This document shows positions 18,721-22,540 of a stretch of 22,540 bases of DNA, piece by piece. A program made the translations under genes and the position numbers. The notes below the pieces were generated by a model. The model saw only the letters and a program-made list of their open reading frames with translations, was not told the origin of the DNA and searched no databases. Every line of letters begins with the position of its first letter. Within the stretch, counting starts at the first letter, position 1. The stretch comes from Vavraia culicis subsp. floridensis (Eukaryota > Microsporidia > Pleistophoridae): positions 1 through 22,540 of the forward strand of contig NW_007360672.1 in assembly GCF_000192795.1 (NCBI RefSeq), read 5' to 3'.

Positions 18721-18960
18721 CGTACCAGCCTGTTTATTAAAATACGTGCCTGCCCAACATCTCATCAACGCATCTCCATGCGGACACCGGCCCTGAAAGA
18801 TGATGTGGGTGTAAAATTATCTGTGTATTCGATGGCATTTTCCACTGTAAAAAACATCTGGTCGTGCAGCAAGTGCGGTGCGAACGAGAAAGTCACCGGG
18901 CATGTGTATTCTGCGGCAATTAGCCGGCTTGTGATACATCTCAACCAATATAACCGCTTT
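18721..18960 (+). pseudogene. Fragment of a ubiquitin-specific protease (USP)
   Basis: In the plus register of ATG 18778, residues around 18862-18960 read W-S-C-S-K-C-G, then [13 protein letters not shown]. This is the zinc-ribbon CxxC followed by the strand that in USPs has the pattern P-x-x-L-x-I-H-L-K-R-F. The catalytic Cys box should lie far upstream, where SMC5 is, and the His box downstream, where eL42 is, so neither exists here. The similarity ends on the last bases before the eL42 stop codon (18959-18961). The frame continues 25 codons antisense to eL42 without USP character. A relic left by deletion or insertion is the simplest reading. Confidence 0.5.
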
Positions 18961-19296
18961 AATAAACCAATGCCTCTCCCTTCACCTTCTTTTCTCCACC
19001 AAACTCCACATGCTTGGCACGCCTGCACACCTTAAGCTCAATCTGTTTGCATTTTGTGCATTCAAGCTTTAACACCAGTTTCTTGGTCACCTTTGCCTTC
19101 CTCCTCAGGATTGGCTTGGTCTGTCCATGGCACCCCTTCTGCTTCCTCTTATACCTCCTTGCACCTTGCCGTCTCGGATTTTCCTTGCTCTTCTTAGCAA
19201 GACTCTGCTTCTTTTCCTGATAACAACCGCACTTCTTGCAGTATGTCCGTCTAGTCTTTGGAACGTTCACCCAATTAAAGCGAATCCACTTACCAT
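18959..19296 (-). CDS. Large-subunit ribosomal protein eL42 (L36a/L44)
   Basis: A small zinc-binding protein of the 60S subunit near the E site. The main exon (19270-18959) gives [14 protein letters not shown], the R-R-Y-x-R-K-Q and G-G-Q-T-K-P core, the second zinc pair in L-E-C-T-K-C, and the usual end G-E-K-K-x-K-G-x-A-L-V-Y. The family starts M-V-N-V-P-K-T or similar, but here the V codon (GTG 19268-19270) has no ATG in register. The only ATG (19294-19296) is followed at once by GTAAGT, and removing 23 bases (19293-19271) joins ATG to GTG exactly. That gives 104 residues, the family length. The flaw is the 3' splice site: the 23 bases end in GG, not AG. CCCC lies 8 bases before the ATG. 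Confidence 0.9.
19271..19293 (-). other. Probable 23-base intron in eL42 with a GG 3' end
   Basis: Begins GTAAGT directly after the start codon and ends tttaattgg. Size and position fit microsporidian ribosomal-protein introns, which run from about 23 bases and often follow the ATG. The end should be AG; one G in place of A breaks the rule. No AG lies between the 5' site and the GTG codon. Confidence 0.55.
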
Positions 19297-19310
19297 TTTT
19301 CTAAGGGGCT
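19297..19310 (-). promoter_or_regulatory. CCC-type start-proximal signal of eL42
   Basis: CCCC at 19305-19308 on the minus strand, 8 bases before the ATG. It supports 19294-19296 as the real start codon and so the intron reading. Confidence 0.5.
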
Positions 19311-19811
19311 GAAATTTTTGCTGAAATATGAAAATGAGCATACAGTGCATGATCGGAACGGCTGTAGCCATACATAAGCAGTCCAAGTTACAAGCACACA
19401 TTCAACTCGTTCAATACTTTGCTATTGTTTGAATGCGAGCATAAAGTGTCCGGTTGCGATACAAGTCCAATTATCGACTAATTCCGCGAATACGATGGAT
19501 TGGCATTGATTCCTTTGTCCTAAATGTGGCAATGAGGATGGTCGAATAGCAAAGACCTGTTTTATTGTTCGAAGATGTTTGCTGGTGCCAGCACAAACGG
19601 TGGGGTACCAGGCACACAAAATAATAGGCCGTATAAGTAAATTGATTTTGATCGGCAGCATGAGACCAGTAGCAGCAGAATAGGTGTAATCAACAGCACT
19701 ATGAAAGTTTTGGATTGCATATCAGGTAGCCCTGAATTACAAAATATCTTTTAGCAGGTTGCTAATGATTGGTATTTAATACTAAATCCAGCCATATAGG
19801 GTCAGCAATCG
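19311..19811. other. Intergenic DNA with a weak zinc-finger-like relic
   Basis: The plus strand at about 19435-19681 has one register with a single TGA. Just after that stop it reads F-L-C-P-K-C-G-N-E-D-G, with later Cys residues, recalling a zinc ribbon such as those at the start of some transposases. Identity cannot be supported. The minus frame at 19422-19661 is probably its shadow. Confidence 0.25.
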
Positions 19812-20214
19812 CAAACACGTGATCTTGAGCGGTTCCTTGTTTGACAGAAATGTGCTAATAACGGCCATCCAGCAATCGCCACCCGTATTACGGTATGATA
19901 ATGCGGTTCAATGGAACAAGTGACAAAATACGTACGTTTTGATAGCATTATGAAGCATATAAATGAAGAAAAACGATCCCGAGTGTTGTTAGCCAACTCA
20001 TGGAAAGGCAACGTGTGATCTGCTTCGAGTATGGTGGGATTTAATTTACCTGTTTGTAACGAGCAACAAAAATTATAAGATCGGGTGAACAAATCATGGC
20101 ACACCACTTATGGCCCAGATCGTGCAACGTGTTTATTGGCAATAAGCGAATGGAAGTGGTATGATCGCCTGTATTAGAAGGATGTAATGTGATCTGTATG
20201 GCAAGAACAAGCAT
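19812..20214 (-). repeat. 403-base dispersed repeat, copy B (inverted)
   Basis: Inverted partner of 3575-3977, equal length. The two face each other about 15.8 kb apart and enclose most of the genes of the window. Flanks outside the 403 bases differ, although the first few bases past the distal end keep scattered matches, so the element may once have been slightly longer. Confidence 0.9.
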
Positions 20215-22540
20215 TTAGGATTTTGGATGCCCTAGCGGGATTGACTGTCATGCACTTTCTCTGGTGCCTGCAACCCGAATTCTTCTGTATAAATGAAAAA
20301 TACCATTTATGAAGGCTTATTGGCAAAATTTACACAGGTTATAGTGCCTATGAACGAATAGTAATGGTACCCTTATAATTTCCTCATTGGCTCATGTAAG
20401 TTTTGATACATGGCAGTTGATGAGCACGGTCTAGGCCAATCAGCGGAAATTATATGATCTTTCTGTGTTGTATAAGGCTTAATCTGTTGTCCAAAGATCT
20501 AAAAATGCCAATTCTTTACAACATATGTTGAACTGCAATGTAGATCGAAGTTGCTAAGTTCTGATTTTGTCAAAAGTAAACGATAATCACTAGTATCGGT
20601 GCTCCTCCAAAAGGACTCATAAATTATCCTGCATCGGAACCATAGACTTATACACAACCTAGCTGCTAGGATCTTTATTTTGTAGTGTAGTAAAATGCGA
20701 TTATTCATCAAACAGAAACATTACAACCCGTTCCTGGAAATGGCAGGTTGTTCAAGTTTAAAATTGACGAAGGACCAAACCAATTTTGAATTCTAAAATA
20801 ATGCAACGGGTAATGAACGAAGCTAAGCTCTCTATATAGGCAATGCTTGAAGAGATTTGGAACAAGACAAAACATCACCAAGGACATCACTAGGGAAAGA
20901 TGATCCGATACTCATTTTAGTGGGAATGAGTTTTACGAATTCAAGAGAAATTGGATACAGAGATTTACGATCGATAAGTAGATGAACCTGGATTCGACAT
21001 TTTTACTAGCGGGAGTTTGCGTGTAAGGATAGATAAAAAGGACTCAAAATTCAGCATTCTGAATTAAGAAGGCTGATATCTTTCGTTCTTTATGCTTTTC
21101 TTATATTGCTTTGCTATCATCGGCTACTTAAGACTACCCCACAGCACAAACATCTTTTCTTCATTATTTGACTTGCATCTCATAAAAGAACGGATTAGTT
21201 GCATATTAACATTATAATCGTTCTACCGTACTGCTTATAGAGAATTTTTGGATAGAAAGGCAACATCTGTTAATCGTTTTTCATATTTTGGTCTAGGAGA
21301 GACGAGTTATAACGTGCAACTGTTTGTATACTCGTTGCCTCTTGAAATCCAATCAATACTTCACTTACATCACGAATATTCATTTCCACATGAACAATTA
21401 TGAATTAAATCCCTATGTCAGGATGACATTTACAAATCATTAGCCATATTACACCATCAACACGATATTTAATGGACAAGAAGTCAGGTGTTTTATAAAA
21501 TTAGAAGACAAAACATAACTGGGTAATAAACGCGCAAATACAACGCATTACAATTAAATAAAAGGTAACTTACTACTCCCAAAAAATCTGTGCTGTTCAT
21601 AAATGCAAAAACATATTAATAACAAACGAAAATAAGCTATGCTTACTAATGCAGGAGAATTCAATATATTATTTAGGCAAAATAATGACTTAAATCGTAA
21701 TATGTGTTACCATCTGACTACTTCGTAAAAGTAGAAAGGGAACAAATTAGCTTATGTTGAATTTCAACATGAATAAACACACGTTCTCAGTAATTTTAAG
21801 AGATCTAAACACTAAAATAATTAAATAGTCGAGATATAGTGCATTTATGCTGTACATGACACTACTATAAATTATATTTACCATATTGTGTCTTTAATTG
21901 CAAATAATAAAACATGTTACGCTACCACTTATGATATAGCTATTTGTTACAATTTTTTATTCCTATTCAAAATATTTGACCAAAATTACCACTTATTAAA
22001 TGTTCAGCAACGTTTTCTTTGATAAAACAATATCTATTTTCTTTCAGCTCGTACATTTTATTACCACTGAAGACTATTCTATGGTCTACAGGCGTGATGG
22101 TATGAATTAAAATAACTAATGGGATGTATTGTGAAGAAAAATATGATTTAGGAAGAATACACGTGTATTTTTATGATGGTGCCGAAAACATGAACATTTA
22201 CTTTTTTTCTTATTCGTTACACACATAGCCAGGTGTTCGCCAAAAAGCATCGCAATCTATGAGCTTTAATCCACTAATCGTTGATTATGTTCTCTAATAG
22301 TGAGCTGAAAATGCATGTTTACTTGAATAGTATGCATCGGATAGTAAATAAATACATTTTAGTAAAAAAAAGCATCTATATCTTCAAAAGCAAGCTTTAA
22401 CCGGTAGTTTCTTTTGGCTCTCATGTAAAAATTGTGTGTGTTCTTCAGAAAAATAAGCTTATAATTCTATAGAACCGCTATCACCTATACCGTCTTCATT
22501 TGTTTCGAATGTACATTGTCCAAACCATTAGTTCGCTTAT
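20215..22540. other. Long AT-rich stretch without genes
   Basis: More than 2.3 kb with no frame above 70 codons and no recognisable RNA gene, repeat or regulatory element. AT content rises toward the right end. The two small minus frames at 20499-20711 and 20708-20890 lack any protein-like signal. Confidence 0.6.

Noticed and set aside
19435..19681. Transposase zinc ribbon (C-P-K-C-G)
   Set aside because: A CxxC with neighbouring Cys is too short to assign, there is a stop just before it, and no catalytic part follows.

Overview
This window looks like nuclear DNA of a microsporidian with a loose, expanded genome. Three things suggest this. (1) The recognisable genes are eukaryotic, short and close to intronless: SMC5, ribosomal protein eL42, two acyltransferases of the AGPAT/LCLAT type, and a UBE3D/Ipa1-like protein. 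(2) Several start codons carry a CCC or GGG run a few bases upstream, the start-proximal signal described for microsporidia. (3) The eL42 gene has ATG followed at once by GTAAGT and a 23-base insertion, the usual place and size of a microsporidian ribosomal-protein intron. Genes are separated by long AT-rich stretches holding decayed reading frames and dispersed repeats, so this is not one of the compact genomes. The species cannot be named from the sequence.

Layout. 1-711: no supported gene. 712-3085 (minus): a disrupted acyltransferase locus. The head of one acyltransferase (2168-3085) stops early. The tail expected for it is fused in frame to the end of an unrelated open frame (712-1686). 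Both break points carry the same 30-base sequence. 3575-3977: a 403-base repeat whose near-perfect inverted partner lies at 19812-20214. 4236-4440 and 10128-10330: two old copies of another repeat. 5579-7927 (plus): a 782-residue protein of unknown function with a possible signal peptide and a PP1-docking-like motif. 7934-8769: a decayed gene starting six bases after that stop. 8770-12228: mostly gene relics plus one possible small membrane protein. 12229-12984 (plus): the UBE3D/Ipa1-like protein. 13112-14179 (minus): the intact acyltransferase paralogue. 15646-18720 (plus): SMC5. 18721-18960: a fragment of a ubiquitin-specific protease. 18959-19296 (minus): eL42. 19297-22540: repeat copy, then AT-rich DNA without recognisable genes.

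The living genes are ordinary housekeeping functions (phospholipid synthesis, SMC5/6 genome maintenance, translation, ubiquitin or mRNA-processing biology) and form no operon-like pathway. The most interesting material is genome turnover: the split acyltransferase with its in-frame fusion, the odd eL42 start and intron, the 403-base inverted pair, and the protease scrap squeezed between two live genes. I found no convincing new defence or mobile system.
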